From: Pyruvatibacter mobilis
GTDB taxonomy: Bacteria > Pseudomonadota > Alphaproteobacteria > CGMCC-115125
Assembly (NCBI RefSeq): GCF_012848855.1
Contig: NZ_CP051630.1
Location: 2,397,501-2,461,500 of the forward strand
Length of the DNA stretch: 64,000 nucleotides
Direction: 5' to 3'
In this document: positions 43,164 through 52,499 of the stretch, in pieces
How positions within the stretch are numbered: position 1 is the first letter of the stretch
Layout of the letters: every line of letters starts with the position of its first letter
Program-made: the position numbers and the translations under genes
The notes under the pieces: generated by a model
What the model saw: the letters and a program-made list of their open reading frames with translations, nothing else
Database searches by the model: none
What the model was told of the DNA's origin: nothing

Positions 43164-44774
43164 ATGAGTGAGACAGCTCAATCCGCCCTCGACCCCACCC
43201 TGTCGGCACTGGCTGCCGACAGCAAAGCCTGGCCTTTCGAAGAAGCCCGGAAACTGGTGGCGCGGGTGGAGAAACAGGGTCTCGGCGACAAGGGCTTCGT
43301 GCTGTTCGAGACGGGCTACGGCCCCTCCGGCCTGCCGCATATCGGCACCTTCGGCGAGGTGGCCCGCACCTCCATGGTGCGGCACGCGTTCTCATTGCTC
43401 AGCGATGCGCCGACCAGGCTTGTCTGCTTCTCCGACGACATGGACGGCTTCCGCAAGGTGCCGGACAATGTGCCCAACAAGGAGCTGATGACGGCCCATC
43501 TGGGCAAGCCACTGACCCAGGTGCCGGACCCGTTTTCCAATGAGCACACGAGCTTCGGCGCTGCCAACAATGCCCGCCTGCGCGCCTTCCTCGACACCTT
43601 CGGTTTCGACTACGAGTTTGAAAGCGCAACCGACAATTATACGTCCGGCCGGTTCGACGAGGCGCTGATGCGGATGCTGGAGGTCTATGACAAGGTCATG
43701 GACATCATCCTGCCGACGCTTGGCCCGGAGCGGCGGGCGACCTACTCGCCCTTCCTGCCGATCTGCCCGCGCACCGGCGTGGTGCTGCAGGTGCCGCTGG
43801 TAAAGCGCGACGTGGCAAACGGCATCGTCACCTATGAAGACCCGCAAACCGGCGACCCGGTGGATGTTGCGGTCACGGGCGGTGCGGTGAAGTGCCAGTG
43901 GAAGGCCGACTGGGCGTTGCGCTGGTTCGCGCTTGGCGTCGACTACGAGATGGCGGGCAAGGACCTGATCGATTCCGTGAAGCTCTCAAGCCGCATCTGC
44001 GCGGCATTGGGCGGCACGCCGCCGGAAGGCTTCAACTACGAATTGTTCCTCGACGAGAACGGCGAGAAGATTTCGAAGTCGCGCGGCAACGGCCTCACCA
44101 TTGATGAGTGGCTGCGCTATGCCTCGCCCGAGAGCCTGAGCAATTTCATGTACAACGCCCCGCGCAAGGCGAAGCGTCTGTATTTCGATGTGATCCCCAA
44201 GAATGTGGACGAATATCTGTCGCATCTGGCGAGCTATCCGAAGCTTGAGCCGGCCAAGCAGCTGACGAACCCTGTCTGGCATATCCATGAGGGCAATCCG
44301 CCCGCTACGGACGCGCCGATCTCGTTTAACATCCTGCTCAATCTGGTGAGCGCCTCCAACTCGGAGGACAAGGACGTGCTGTGGGGCTTCATTTCGCGCT
44401 ATGTGCCGGAGGCCTCGCCCGAGACGCACCCGCTGCTGGACGAGATGGTGGGCTACGCCATCACCTATTTCCATGACTTCGTGAAGCCGGCCAAGACCTT
44501 CCGCCCGGCCACCGCGCAGGAAGAGGCCGCCATGCGGGATCTGTCCGAGCGGCTGTCGAAGCTGGATAAGGATGCGGACGCGGAAACGATCCAGAACGAG
44601 GTCTTCGCGGTGGGCAAGGAGCATGGCTTCGAACCGCTGCGGGCATGGTTCAGCGCGCTTTATGAAGTGCTGCTGGGCCAGAGCCAGGGGCCGCGCTTCG
44701 GCTCCTTCGTGGCGCTCTACGGCATTGCCGAGACCCGCGCGATGATCGACGAGGCACTTGCACGCCCGGCCTGA
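43164..44774 (+). CDS. lysK: Lysyl-tRNA synthetase, class I
   Basis: A 536-aa class I LysRS, the form found in archaea and many alphaproteobacteria in place of class II LysS. The HIGH-type motif is HIGT at residues 59-62 ([14 protein letters not shown]). The KMSKS motif is KISKS at 302-306 ([13 protein letters not shown]). The ATG at 43164 is 20 bp downstream of a GCTGAAACCGGGA leader. It charges tRNA-Lys with lysine using ATP. Divergent from the histidine kinase. Confidence 0.94.
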   Translation: MSETAQSALDPTLSALAADSKAWPFEEARKLVARVEKQGLGDKGFVLFETGYGPSGLPHIGTFGEVARTSMVRHAFSLLSDAPTRLVCFSDDMDGFRKVPDNVPNKELMTAHLGKPLTQVPDPFSNEHTSFGAANNARLRAFLDTFGFDYEFESATDNYTSGRFDEALMRMLEVYDKVMDIILPTLGPERRATYSPFLPICPRTGVVLQVPLVKRDVANGIVTYEDPQTGDPVDVAVTGGAVKCQWKADWALRWFALGVDYEMAGKDLIDSVKLSSRICAALGGTPPEGFNYELFLDENGEKISKSRGNGLTIDEWLRYASPESLSNFMYNAPRKAKRLYFDVIPKNVDEYLSHLASYPKLEPAKQLTNPVWHIHEGNPPATDAPISFNILLNLVSASNSEDKDVLWGFISRYVPEASPETHPLLDEMVGYAITYFHDFVKPAKTFRPATAQEEAAMRDLSERLSKLDKDADAETIQNEVFAVGKEHGFEPLRAWFSALYEVLLGQSQGPRFGSFVALYGIAETRAMIDEALARPA

Positions 44775-44870
44775 GGCACTTCCGGCCTGAGCCGCGCCCG
44801 TCGCCTGATGGCACTTATGTGACCCGGCTTCCGCTTGCGCACCCGGCCCATCGGGGCGAGTGTTGGGGTC

Positions 44871-45761
44871 ATGAACTTGCTCCGCACCCGCATCATTGCC
44901 GGTCTGGCCTTCCTCCTCCTGCCTGTGGCGGGGATCGGGATGGCAGGGGCCGCGCGGGCCGAGGTGCCCGAGCCCGCCACTACTGAGCCTGCCCCCCCTG
45001 AGCCTGCCCCCATTGAACCTGTCCCCGCTGAGCAGGCCGCCCCCTCCCCCGCTGCGCTCTATGCGGAGGGGGCCTATGCGGAGGCTGTGGCCGCCGCTCT
45101 TGCGCTTGGTGACGCCCATGGCGATGCCGGCATGGACGCGCTGGCGGCGCGGGCCCTGCTGGCGCAGGCGCGGCTGGCCCCGCGCGGAGAGCGGGCCGGT
45201 CTCGTGGGCCGGGCGCTTGAGGCCGCACGCCGTGCCGTTGCCCGCGACCCGCAGCATCTTGAAGGCAATCTGCAACTGGCCCTGGCGCTCGGCTATCAGG
45301 GCCGGGCGATGGGCAATCTCGCCGCGCATCAGCGCGGGCTGGCGGAGGAGGCACGGGCAGCGATCGACACGGCGCTGGCGGTTGCCCCGGACAACCCGTG
45401 GGCGCAGGCGCTTCTGGGCAGCTGGCATGTGGAGATCGTCACCGGGGCGGGGCCGCTGCTGGCGGCAACGCTTTATGGAGCGAGCCTCGACGAGGGGCTC
45501 AAAGCCTTCCGCGCAGCAGAAGCGCATCCGGAGGTGAGCCTGCTGGTGCTGCACCAGATGGCCCTGCACCTGCTCAGCTATGACAGCCGCAGCTTCGCCC
45601 GCCAGGCGGAACGCATGCTGATGGCCGCCCGCGCCAGGGACGCCGGCACCCATTTCGAGCGCCACATGGCCCGCCAGGCCGACCGCCTGCTCCGCGCCCT
45701 GCGCTCCGGCAGCCACGCCATGCTGGCCCGCGAGATCGAGCGCGAGCGGCTGACCTTCTGA
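44871..45761 (+). CDS. Exported TPR-like protein of unknown function
   Basis: A 296-aa protein. A signal peptide lies at residues 1-30 (IIAGLAFLLLPVAGIGMAGAA), then a Pro/Glu-rich low-complexity linker (PEPATTEPAPPEPAPIEPVP). An alpha-helical region follows with TPR-like repeats of Ala and Leu (ALYAEGAYAEAVAAALALGDAH, GNLQLALALGYQGRAMGN). It probably acts as a periplasmic protein-protein scaffold. ATG 44871 follows GGGGTC and puts the signal peptide first. No specific family recognised. Confidence 0.72.
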   Translation: MNLLRTRIIAGLAFLLLPVAGIGMAGAARAEVPEPATTEPAPPEPAPIEPVPAEQAAPSPAALYAEGAYAEAVAAALALGDAHGDAGMDALAARALLAQARLAPRGERAGLVGRALEAARRAVARDPQHLEGNLQLALALGYQGRAMGNLAAHQRGLAEEARAAIDTALAVAPDNPWAQALLGSWHVEIVTGAGPLLAATLYGASLDEGLKAFRAAEAHPEVSLLVLHQMALHLLSYDSRSFARQAERMLMAARARDAGTHFERHMARQADRLLRALRSGSHAMLAREIERERLTF

Positions 45762-45790
45762 TCGGGAAGAGGCGCCCCTGCCGGGCAGCC

Positions 45791-46525
45791 TTACTGGCGC
45801 GCCCAGACGATGCGGGCGATCCATTCGATGTCGGCGGGGGCGAAGACCCTGTCCTCGAACGAAGGATTGAGGGACGCGAGCACGATGCGGCGGGTGTTGC
45901 GTGACTTCAGCTCCTTGGCCAGCACCTCGCCCTCGGTCGTCTTCACCACCACCCGGTCGCCGACGCGCACGGGGGACGCAGGCGACACCACGATGATGTC
46001 GCCCTTGCGGTAGACGGGCGCCATGCTGTCGCCGGAGATTTCCAGCGCATACATGTTGTCGTCACCCGCCGCGCCCGCGGCCCCGCCGGGCAGGTCCACC
46101 CGGTCCCAGCCGCCGCCGACGGGAAAGCCGCCATCATCGAAGAAGCCGCCGCTGCCCGCCTGGGCAAGGCCGATGACGGGCACGCCGGAGGTGGGTTCGC
46201 CATTGCCCATCAGCACGCCCGCCAGATCACTTCCCAGGCCACTGGCCAACTCACCCTGGGCCGGGTCGGCCAGGTTGCCGCCGCTGCGCAGGAAGCCGAC
46301 AAATTCCTCCATGCTGGTGCCCGCCGCTTCCAGCGCCTTGGACAGGCTTTCGGTGGAGGGCCAGCGCTGCTTGCCGTTGGCTGCCAGGCGCTTTGACCGG
46401 TTGAAGGTGGTGGGGTCAAGCCCGGCGGCACGGGCAAGGCCCGAGGCGCTGAGGCCCGAGCGCAGGGCCAGCATGTCGATCGCCTGCCAGATCTGGCGAT
46501 GGGTAAGGGATGGTTCGGCATTCAT
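45791..46525 (-). CDS. S24-peptidase (LexA/CI-like) transcriptional regulator
   Basis: A 244-aa protein. The N-terminal helix-turn-helix (about residues 6-60, LTHRQIWQAIDMLALRSGLS) is followed by a linker and a C-terminal S24 domain with Ser167 in SGDSMAPVYRKGD and Lys204 in VLAKEL, 37 residues apart as in LexA. AQAGSGG near residue 118 may be the autocleavage site. Such proteins are repressors that fall apart upon DNA damage; this one is not LexA itself, since its HTH is different. A perfect dyad AGGAACAAATTCCT lies upstream at 46580-46593. Confidence 0.85.
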   Translation of the reverse strand: MNAEPSLTHRQIWQAIDMLALRSGLSASGLARAAGLDPTTFNRSKRLAANGKQRWPSTESLSKALEAAGTSMEEFVGFLRSGGNLADPAQGELASGLGSDLAGVLMGNGEPTSGVPVIGLAQAGSGGFFDDGGFPVGGGWDRVDLPGGAAGAAGDDNMYALEISGDSMAPVYRKGDIIVVSPASPVRVGDRVVVKTTEGEVLAKELKSRNTRRIVLASLNPSFEDRVFAPADIEWIARIVWARQ

Positions 46526-46579
46526 GGGTAGAGGGACGCGTTGCAAGAGACGGGGAGAGAATCACTTAGACGCCACCAT

Positions 46580-46593
46580 AGGAACAAATTCCT
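46580..46593. promoter_or_regulatory. Dyad between the S24 regulator and the DUF952-pyrD operon
   Basis: AGGAA-CAAA-TTCCT is a perfect 5-bp-arm palindrome placed in the 187-bp divergent gap. It is 55 bp ahead of the S24 regulator start and 120 bp ahead of DUF952. It is the best candidate for an autoregulatory operator of the S24 protein; no direct evidence. Confidence 0.4.
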
Positions 46594-46712
46594 TTACCGG
46601 CAAGCAGTCCCCTGCGCCCTTTGGTCTCACGTCAGGGTGGCATGGCTGATGCGCCGCGATGAACGCGCACAGGGTGTTGCCGTGCCGCGCGGCCTATGGC
46701 ACGTCACGGCCT

Positions 46713-47090
46713 ATGACGGTGATCTACAAAATCTGTCCGCAATCGGTCTGGGACGAGGCCCGGCCGGCCGGCGCCTTTGCCGGGGCGGGCATCGATCTTG
46801 TGGATGGCTATATCCATTTTTCCACTGCCGAACAGGCACCGGAGACCGCGCGGCTGCACTTTGCCGGGCAGAGCGGGCTGGTGCTGGTGGCGGTGGATGC
46901 GGCCCTGCTCGGGGAGGCTCTCAAATGGGAGCCTTCGCGCGGCGGTGACCTGTTTCCCCATCTCTACGGCCCGCTGCCGCTGGCAGCCGTAACCGCGGTC
47001 ATTCCCCTGCCCCTGGGCGAGGACGGCGTGCCGCAGCTCCCGGCGCTGGACAGCGAGGCCGGTCCGGACGCGACATCTGCCCCATCATGA
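46713..47090 (+). CDS. DUF952 domain protein
   Basis: A 125-aa protein with the DUF952 pattern: MTVIYKICPQSVWDEAR, DGYIHFSTAEQAPETARLHF and EALKWEPSRGGDLFPHLYGPL. The conserved His and Trp/Pro residues suggest an ADP-ribose or NAD-related fold, but no activity is known for it here. ATG 46713 is chosen because the conserved region starts there. It overlaps the pyrD start by four bases (ATGA), so the two are coupled. Confidence 0.82.
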   Translation: MTVIYKICPQSVWDEARPAGAFAGAGIDLVDGYIHFSTAEQAPETARLHFAGQSGLVLVAVDAALLGEALKWEPSRGGDLFPHLYGPLPLAAVTAVIPLPLGEDGVPQLPALDSEAGPDATSAPS

Positions 47091-48151
47091 CAAGCCCTGC
47101 CTTCTTCGCCGCCAAGCTGCTGCGGCTGCTGCCGCCTGAAACCGCCCATGTGATCGCCGTGCGCGCGCTGGCCATGGGGCTGGGGCCGATGGAGCCGCAG
47201 ATCCCCGACCCGGTGCTGCGCATTCATGCCATGGGGCTCGATTTTCCCAACCCGGTCGGCATCGCCGCGGGCTTCGACAAGGATGCCCGCGCGCCGGACG
47301 CGCTGCTGGCGCTGGGCTTCGGCTTTGCTGAGGCCGGCACGGTGACGCCGCGCCCGCAGCCAGGCAATCCGCGCCCGCGCATGTTCCGCCTGACGGAAGA
47401 CAAGGGCGTGATCAACCGGCTGGGTTTCAACAATCAGGGGCTTGATGCCTTCTGCGCCCGGCTGGCGGCGCGGCAGGGGCAGCCTGGCATCGTGGGCGCC
47501 AATATCGGGGCCAACAAGGACAGTGCCGACCGCGTCGCCGACTATGTGACCGGGCTGTCGCGCGTGGCGCCCTATGCGTCCTATGTGACGGTCAACATTT
47601 CTTCCCCCAACACACCGGGCCTGCGCGACCTGCAGGCGCGGGATGCCCTGCGCGACCTTGCGGCACGGGTGAGTTCGGCGCGGAACGCGCTGGACGGCTA
47701 CGAGACGCGGATCCTGCCGCTGGTGCTGAAGATCGCCCCGGACCTTGCCGAGGACGACATCGTGGACGCGGTGGACGCTGCCATCGAAGCCGGTTTCCAG
47801 GGGATGATCGTGTCCAACACCACCATCGCCCGGCCCGACACGCTGCAGAGCCGCAACCGGGGCGAGGCCGGCGGGCTCTCCGGTGCGCCGCTGTTTGAGG
47901 CCTCGACCCATGCCCTGAAGATCGCAGCGACCGCGGCGCGCGGCCGGCTGGTGCTGATCGGCGCGGGCGGGGTTGCCTCCGGCCAGGACGCGTACACGAA
48001 GATTCGATCAGGTGCCTCGCTGGTGCAGCTCTATACTGCCTTCGGCTTCGAGGGGCCGACACTCATTCCCAAGATCAAGCGGGACCTGGCGGAGCTGTTG
48101 CGCCGCGACGGTTTCCAGCATGTGGGGGATGCGGTCGGCGCCGACCTCTGA
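47087..48151 (+). CDS. pyrD: Dihydroorotate dehydrogenase (quinone), class 2
   Basis: A 354-aa flavoenzyme of pyrimidine synthesis that oxidises dihydroorotate to orotate and reduces quinone at the membrane. FMN-site blocks include NPVGIAAGFDKDA, AGTVTPRPQPGNPRPR, VINRLGFNNQGLD, and LIGAGGVASGQDAYTKIRSG. The catalytic base is Ser173 in NISSPNTPGLR, typical of class 2 (quinone) enzymes, and the N-terminal helical extension is present. Coupled to DUF952 upstream. Confidence 0.94.
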   Translation: MTSPAFFAAKLLRLLPPETAHVIAVRALAMGLGPMEPQIPDPVLRIHAMGLDFPNPVGIAAGFDKDARAPDALLALGFGFAEAGTVTPRPQPGNPRPRMFRLTEDKGVINRLGFNNQGLDAFCARLAARQGQPGIVGANIGANKDSADRVADYVTGLSRVAPYASYVTVNISSPNTPGLRDLQARDALRDLAARVSSARNALDGYETRILPLVLKIAPDLAEDDIVDAVDAAIEAGFQGMIVSNTTIARPDTLQSRNRGEAGGLSGAPLFEASTHALKIAATAARGRLVLIGAGGVASGQDAYTKIRSGASLVQLYTAFGFEGPTLIPKIKRDLAELLRRDGFQHVGDAVGADL

Positions 48152-48189
48152 GGCCCGGGTATAGAAAGACACCAAGAAGGAGAGCCGCG

Positions 48190-48537
48190 ATGAGCGTCCG
48201 CATCTACCACAATCCGCGTTGTTCCAAGTCGCGCGCCACCCTGGCGCTGCTGGAGGAAAACGGCCACGCGCCGGTAGTGGTGGAGTATCTGAAGACGCCG
48301 CCGACGGAAGATGAGCTGCGCCAGGTGCTTGCAGCCCTCGGGCTTGGCCCGCGCGACGTCATCCGCACGGGCGAGGCTGCCTACAAGGACAACAAGCTTT
48401 CGGATGAGAACCTGAGCGACGACCAGCTCATCGCCGCCATGGTGGCCAACCCGATCCTCATCGAGCGGCCCATCGTGGTCAGCGGCGGCAAGGCAAAGAT
48501 CGGCCGCCCGCCGGAGGGCGTGCTGGACATTCTCTAG
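48190..48537 (+). CDS. ArsC/Spx-family protein (arsenate reductase-like)
   Basis: A 115-aa thioredoxin-fold protein of the glutaredoxin-dependent ArsC kind. It begins YHNPRCSKSRATL with active-site Cys11 and ends with NPILIERPIVVSGGKAKIGRP, the family's oxyanion-binding and Arg-containing tail. An AAGGAGAGCC ribosome-binding site is well placed. It reduces arsenate with glutathione in typical members; no other ars genes are close. Overlaps the convergent MATE gene by four bases. Confidence 0.9.
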   Translation: MSVRIYHNPRCSKSRATLALLEENGHAPVVVEYLKTPPTEDELRQVLAALGLGPRDVIRTGEAAYKDNKLSDENLSDDQLIAAMVANPILIERPIVVSGGKAKIGRPPEGVLDIL

Positions 48538-49904
48538 CGGCTTGCCGCTACCGAGCGTTCAAGGGCCGGGTAACGCGCTGCCAGGGTGATGCCGCGCGCC
48601 ACGTTGAATAGGATGAACGCTGCCCACAGGCCGTGATTGCCGTGGGGCTGGAGCGCCCACCAGGCACCGATATAGACGGCGAAGGACAGGGCCATCATGT
48701 TGCGCATGTCGCCCGTGCGGGTGGCGCCGACAAAGATGCCGTCGAGCTGGAAGCTCGCCACCGTGACGAGCGGAAACAGGATCGCCCAGGGCAGATAGGT
48801 CCGGGTTGTTTCCTGCACCTCGGCCACATTGGTCAGCAGGCTGATGAACCAGCCGCCCAGCAGCCAGAAGACGAGCGCGAACAGCAGCGCCGCCGCCACC
48901 GCCCAGACGGATGTGAGGCGGACAGCGTGGCGCAGGCGCTGCCTGTCGCCGCCGCCCTTGCTCTCCCCCACAAAAGCCTCACTGGCAAAAGCGAACCCGT
49001 CCAGCGCGTGGGCGGTCAGATAGAAGAAGTGCAGCAGCACGCCGTTGGCGGCGAGGATCAGGTCGCTCTGGGCGGCGCCCTGCATGGTGAGCCATACGAA
49101 CGCCGCCATCAGGAAGGCGGAGCGGATAAAAATGTCGCGGTTGACGCTGAGCATGGTGGCAAGCGCGGCCCGATCCAAAAGCCGCACCCGGTCGCCTGAG
49201 GCAAACAGTGCGCCGGTGGTGGCGCGTGCGTGGCGCAGCACAAGAACGAGGCCCAGCACCATGGCGGTCCATTCGGCGATGATGGTGCCGAAGGCAACGC
49301 CATCCACGGTAAAGCCAAGGCCCGTGACGAACAGCACGTCCAGCGCCAGATTGGCGAGGTTGAGATAGAGCTGGAGATAAAGCGCGATATCAGCGCGCTG
49401 CAAGCCGATGAACCAGCCGAGGATGGCGAAGTTCATCAGCATGGCGGGCGCGCCCCAGATGCGGATCGCGAAATAGTCCCCTGCCAGCGCCTCCACCCGG
49501 TCACCGGCGGGGAACGCCTCGAAGACGAGCCAGCCGAGCGGCAGCTGCAGAACGATCATGGCCGCGCCGACCGTCACGCCGACGAGGCAGGCGCGCTGGA
49601 TGGCGGCGCGGATCTCGTCCGGGTCCTGACGGCCGCGGGCCTGGGCGGCGAGCGCCGTTGTACCCATGCGCAGGAAGCCGAAGATCCAGTAGAGCGTGGA
49701 AAAGATGATGGCGCCGAGCGCGATGGCGGCGATGAAATCCGCCTCGCCCAGATGGCCGATCACCGCCGTATCGGCAATGCCGATGAGGGGGACGGTGGAA
49801 TTGGAAATGATGATCGGCCCCGCCACCGCCCAGACGCGGGCGTGGGTGATGGGTGCAAGCGGCGCTGCGCCAGAGGCCGTGCCGGCAGATGACCCGCCGG
49901 ACAT
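48534..49904 (-). CDS. MATE family efflux transporter (DinF-like)
   Basis: A 456-aa multidrug/toxin exporter with about 12 hydrophobic helices. PIIISNSTVPLIGIADTAVIG is the conserved N-terminal block, and GFLRMGTTALAAQARG is the helix 2-3 loop of the DinF branch. A Pro/Asn-rich core and the second half (DAFVGESKGGG, TRTYLPWAILFPL) follow. It uses a Na+ or H+ gradient. Its start touches the stop of the HCCA-isomerase-like gene (no gap), so it is the last gene of a four-gene operon. Confidence 0.9.
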   Translation of the reverse strand: MSGGSSAGTASGAAPLAPITHARVWAVAGPIIISNSTVPLIGIADTAVIGHLGEADFIAAIALGAIIFSTLYWIFGFLRMGTTALAAQARGRQDPDEIRAAIQRACLVGVTVGAAMIVLQLPLGWLVFEAFPAGDRVEALAGDYFAIRIWGAPAMLMNFAILGWFIGLQRADIALYLQLYLNLANLALDVLFVTGLGFTVDGVAFGTIIAEWTAMVLGLVLVLRHARATTGALFASGDRVRLLDRAALATMLSVNRDIFIRSAFLMAAFVWLTMQGAAQSDLILAANGVLLHFFYLTAHALDGFAFASEAFVGESKGGGDRQRLRHAVRLTSVWAVAAALLFALVFWLLGGWFISLLTNVAEVQETTRTYLPWAILFPLVTVASFQLDGIFVGATRTGDMRNMMALSFAVYIGAWWALQPHGNHGLWAAFILFNVARGITLAARYPALERSVAASR

Positions 49905-50501
49905 CTAGGCCGTGTGCGAGGTGGCCCAGGCCAGCGCCTGCGCCAGCCGGTCGCTGCCCCAGAACACTTCACCATCTTCGGTGGTGAAGGTGGGCGCACC
50001 GAAGACACCGGCCTCAAGCGCGGCATCGGTGTTGCTGCGCAGGGCCTGCTTGCCTTCGGGCGATACGGCATCCGCCAGCAGGGCTGCGGCATCAAGGCCG
50101 AGGCCCGTTAGCACCGGGGCCAGATCTTCATCGGTGGCTATGGGGCGGCCCTCGCCAAACTCGGCGCTGTAGATGGCGCGGGTCACATCCCCCACCCGGT
50201 CACCGGCCACAGCAGCCACGCGGTTGGCCAGGATGCTGCGCTGGGGGAATTCCTCCGGCCGCTTGAAGGGCAGGCCGTTGTCATCCGCCAGGCGTTGCAT
50301 GTCGCGCCACATGTATCGGCCCTTGAGCTCGAACATGTTGAAGGGGCTGTCGGTCAGGCCCTGCGGTGCGAAGACCGCGCCCAGCAGGAAGGGCCGCCAG
50401 ACGACATCGACGCCTGCCTTCTCCGCCGCCGGGCCGACGGTGTGGGCGGCGATATAGGAATAGGTGGAGGCAAAATCGTACCAGAAGGTGAGACGCGGCA
50501 T
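49905..50501 (-). CDS. 2-hydroxychromene-2-carboxylate isomerase / DsbA-like protein
   Basis: A 198-aa DsbA-fold protein of the HCCA-isomerase type (kappa-class GST family). The N-terminus FWYDFASTYSYIAAH holds the Ser-type active-site loop in place of CxxC. The long helical insert is followed by FGAPTFTTEDGEVFWGSDRL, the glutathione-site cis-Pro segment. It isomerises aromatic-degradation intermediates in naphthalene-type pathways, but related proteins occur without that pathway. Operon mate of two thioesterases and a MATE exporter. Confidence 0.88.
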   Translation of the reverse strand: MPRLTFWYDFASTYSYIAAHTVGPAAEKAGVDVVWRPFLLGAVFAPQGLTDSPFNMFELKGRYMWRDMQRLADDNGLPFKRPEEFPQRSILANRVAAVAGDRVGDVTRAIYSAEFGEGRPIATDEDLAPVLTGLGLDAAALLADAVSPEGKQALRSNTDAALEAGVFGAPTFTTEDGEVFWGSDRLAQALAWATSHTA

Positions 50502-50522
50502 CGGGATACTCCGGGGGTGGCC

Positions 50523-50972
50523 TCAGGCGGCGCTGTCGTCGTCGCTGACAGGCTCGAGTAGGAAATGGCCATGGGCGGCGGCGATGGGCTTTTCCGGGTC
50601 GTCCTGCCAGGCGATGACCTGCACATTGGCCACCCGCCTGCCATGCTTGGTGATGGTGGCGCGGGCATAGGTGTCCATAGGACGGCCCGAGCGCAGGTAA
50701 TCAATGGTGATGTCGATCGTCTTGGGCAGCACGCGGATCTTGCTGTCGCGGGCCACCTGCACGATGGCCACCGTCTCGAGGAACCCGCCGATGACACCGC
50801 CATGCAGCGCCGGCAGCGCCGGGTTGCCGATCAGCTCCTGCTTGAAGGTGAGCTTGCCGATGAGATCACCCGACGGCTGCTCGAAGGAAATGCCGAGGAA
50901 TTTGACGTAAGGCAGCTTGTCGAGGACGGCGTTCACATCCGTGCCTTCGGCCAGGGCTTCGAGGTCACGCAT
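50523..50972 (-). CDS. PaaI-family thioesterase (hotdog), copy 2
   Basis: A 149-aa single-hotdog protein of the PaaI family. The signature PALPALHGGVIGGFLETVA contains the HGG-type active-site block, and IDYLRSGRPMDTYARATI is the central strand. It probably hydrolyses phenylacetyl-CoA-like or medium acyl-CoA. Its ATG lies 3 bp after the stop of the other thioesterase gene (50976-51503), so the two are tandem and may form a heterodimer or distinct specificities. Confidence 0.87.
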   Translation of the reverse strand: MRDLEALAEGTDVNAVLDKLPYVKFLGISFEQPSGDLIGKLTFKQELIGNPALPALHGGVIGGFLETVAIVQVARDSKIRVLPKTIDITIDYLRSGRPMDTYARATITKHGRRVANVQVIAWQDDPEKPIAAAHGHFLLEPVSDDDSAA

Positions 50973-50975
50973 GGC

Positions 50976-51503
50976 TCAGCCCTCCCCGCCCGTGGAACCT
51001 GAATCCGGCGCGTTCGGGCGCTCGCCCTTCATCACGTGCCGGCGGATCTGCGATGAGGGCGCCACCGCCCGGTTGGCGGCAAGCATGAAGGCGCCGTGGC
51101 AGGTGCCGATGGGGTCGTCGCGGTCATCATGGAAGGCAACGCCGCGCACGAAGGCGACGGATTTCGTCACCTTGTAGCAGTGGGCTTCGCCCAGAATGTC
51201 GCGACCGGGCGTGGCAGGGCCCATATAGTCGATCCGCAGGTCCAGCGTGGCGATGGAGGACGGCTCGTCCAACGCCATCTGCACGGCGACGCCGCAGGCA
51301 TTGTCGAGCATGGTGGTGATGACGCCGCCATGGACGACGCCGGTGTCCGGATTGCCCACCAGATGCGGTGCATAAGGCACCTTGAGGCAGGCTTTCGCCT
51401 TTTTCACATAGACGACTTCCAGGCCGATGGCCTGGGCGTGGGGCACATGGTCGATCAGGGCATGCCTGAGCGCCTCGGCCTGATCCTGTTCCTTGGTACT
51501 CAT
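50976..51503 (-). CDS. PaaI-family thioesterase (hotdog), copy 1
   Basis: A 175-aa PaaI thioesterase with VGNPDTGVVHGGVITTMLDNACG (HGG block) and LDLRIDYMGPATPGRDI. The C-terminal tail beyond the hotdog is longer than usual and ends in PDSGSTGGEG. The first gene of the leftward operon with a paralogue, the HCCA-type isomerase and the MATE exporter. ATG 51503 is preferred to TTG 51509. It shares a 118-bp intergenic region with the divergent crotonase gene. Confidence 0.87.
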   Translation of the reverse strand: MSTKEQDQAEALRHALIDHVPHAQAIGLEVVYVKKAKACLKVPYAPHLVGNPDTGVVHGGVITTMLDNACGVAVQMALDEPSSIATLDLRIDYMGPATPGRDILGEAHCYKVTKSVAFVRGVAFHDDRDDPIGTCHGAFMLAANRAVAPSSQIRRHVMKGERPNAPDSGSTGGEG

Positions 51504-51562
51504 GGGCAATGGTATGGCGCGGGAGCGGGGGCGAGAGCAAGCGCATAGAAACTAGACCGAGG

Positions 51563-51578
51563 TACAGTTTTGGCTGTA
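51563..51578. promoter_or_regulatory. Candidate operator between thioesterase and crotonase operons
   Basis: TACAG-TTTTGG-CTGTA is a 5-bp-arm dyad in the 118-bp divergent gap between the PaaI operon (leftward) and the crotonase-monooxygenase operon (rightward). No regulator gene is adjacent on this side, so the partner is unknown. Confidence 0.3.
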
Positions 51579-51621
51579 TGACTCAGGCAAAAGCAATCGG
51601 CAAAGTCAGGGAGAATGCAGC

Positions 51622-52458
51622 ATGGGTGAGGTCACAGTACCGGTTTCGGACCGGGACGCATCGGCGGAGCCCGATGGCCGCATCACCGTCACGCGCCAGG
51701 GCCATGTGCTGCTGATGGGGATCGATCGTCCGGAAAAATACAACGGCCTGACGCCGAAGATGTTCTCGGAGCTGGCGGATGCCTTCACGCAGCTCGACGA
51801 AGACCCGGAGCTGCGCGTCGGTGTGCTTCATTCCTTCGGCAAGCACTTCACCGCCGGGCTCGAACTCACCAAGTTCGCCGAGGGCATGAAGAAGGGCGAC
51901 AGCGTCACCGAGGAAAAGGCGCAGGCGCGCGTTGACCCGTTTGCGTTGAAGCGCAAATGCTCCAAGCCCGTCATCACCGCCGTGCAGGGCATCTGCTACA
52001 CGGCGGGCATCGAGATGATGCTGGCGTCGGACATCGTCATCGCCTCGAAGGACACCCGCTTTGCGCAGCTTGAGCCGCGCCGCGGGCTGATGGCAACGGG
52101 CGGCGGCACGCTGCGCTTCATCGAGCGCTGCGGCTGGGGCAACGGCATGTATCACCTGCTCTTGTGCGACGGGGAATTCAGCGCCGACGAAGGCCTGCGC
52201 ATCGGCATCGTGCAGGAAGTGGTGGAGCCCGGCACGCAGGTTGCGCGCGCCATCGAGCTGGCGAACCGGATCGCCACGCTGGCGCCGCTGGCGATCCAGG
52301 AAACCAAGCGCTCGGCCATGCTCTATGTCGAAGAGGGCGAGGCCGCGGCCAAGGCCGTGCTCGACCAGGTGCAGGCGAAACTGGCGAACACGGAAGATGC
52401 CGCGGAGGGCGTTCAGTCCTTCATCGAGCGGCGGGCAGGCAATTTCAAGGGCCGCTAG
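51622..52458 (+). CDS. Enoyl-CoA hydratase / crotonase family protein
   Basis: A 278-aa crotonase-family enzyme. Both hydratase glutamates are in place: Glu131 in YTAGIEMMLASDI and Glu151 in AQLEPRRGLMATGGG, exactly 20 residues apart as in rat enoyl-CoA hydratase (144 and 164). The oxyanion loop is HFTAGLEL and AVQGICYTAGIE. It should hydrate trans-2-enoyl-CoA. It is followed after 41 bp by a flavin monooxygenase, and diverges from the thioesterase operon. ATG 51622 follows AGGGAGAATGCAGC. Confidence 0.9.
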   Translation: MGEVTVPVSDRDASAEPDGRITVTRQGHVLLMGIDRPEKYNGLTPKMFSELADAFTQLDEDPELRVGVLHSFGKHFTAGLELTKFAEGMKKGDSVTEEKAQARVDPFALKRKCSKPVITAVQGICYTAGIEMMLASDIVIASKDTRFAQLEPRRGLMATGGGTLRFIERCGWGNGMYHLLLCDGEFSADEGLRIGIVQEVVEPGTQVARAIELANRIATLAPLAIQETKRSAMLYVEEGEAAAKAVLDQVQAKLANTEDAAEGVQSFIERRAGNFKGR

Positions 52459-52499
52459 GCCCCGGCATATTCACCCCAATCGCATTTCAGGAGAGAAAG

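Noticed and set aside
48190-48537. Arsenic-resistance operon
   Set aside because: An isolated ArsC-like gene with no arsR, arsB or acr3 nearby; it may be a Spx/ArsC-like protein with another role.
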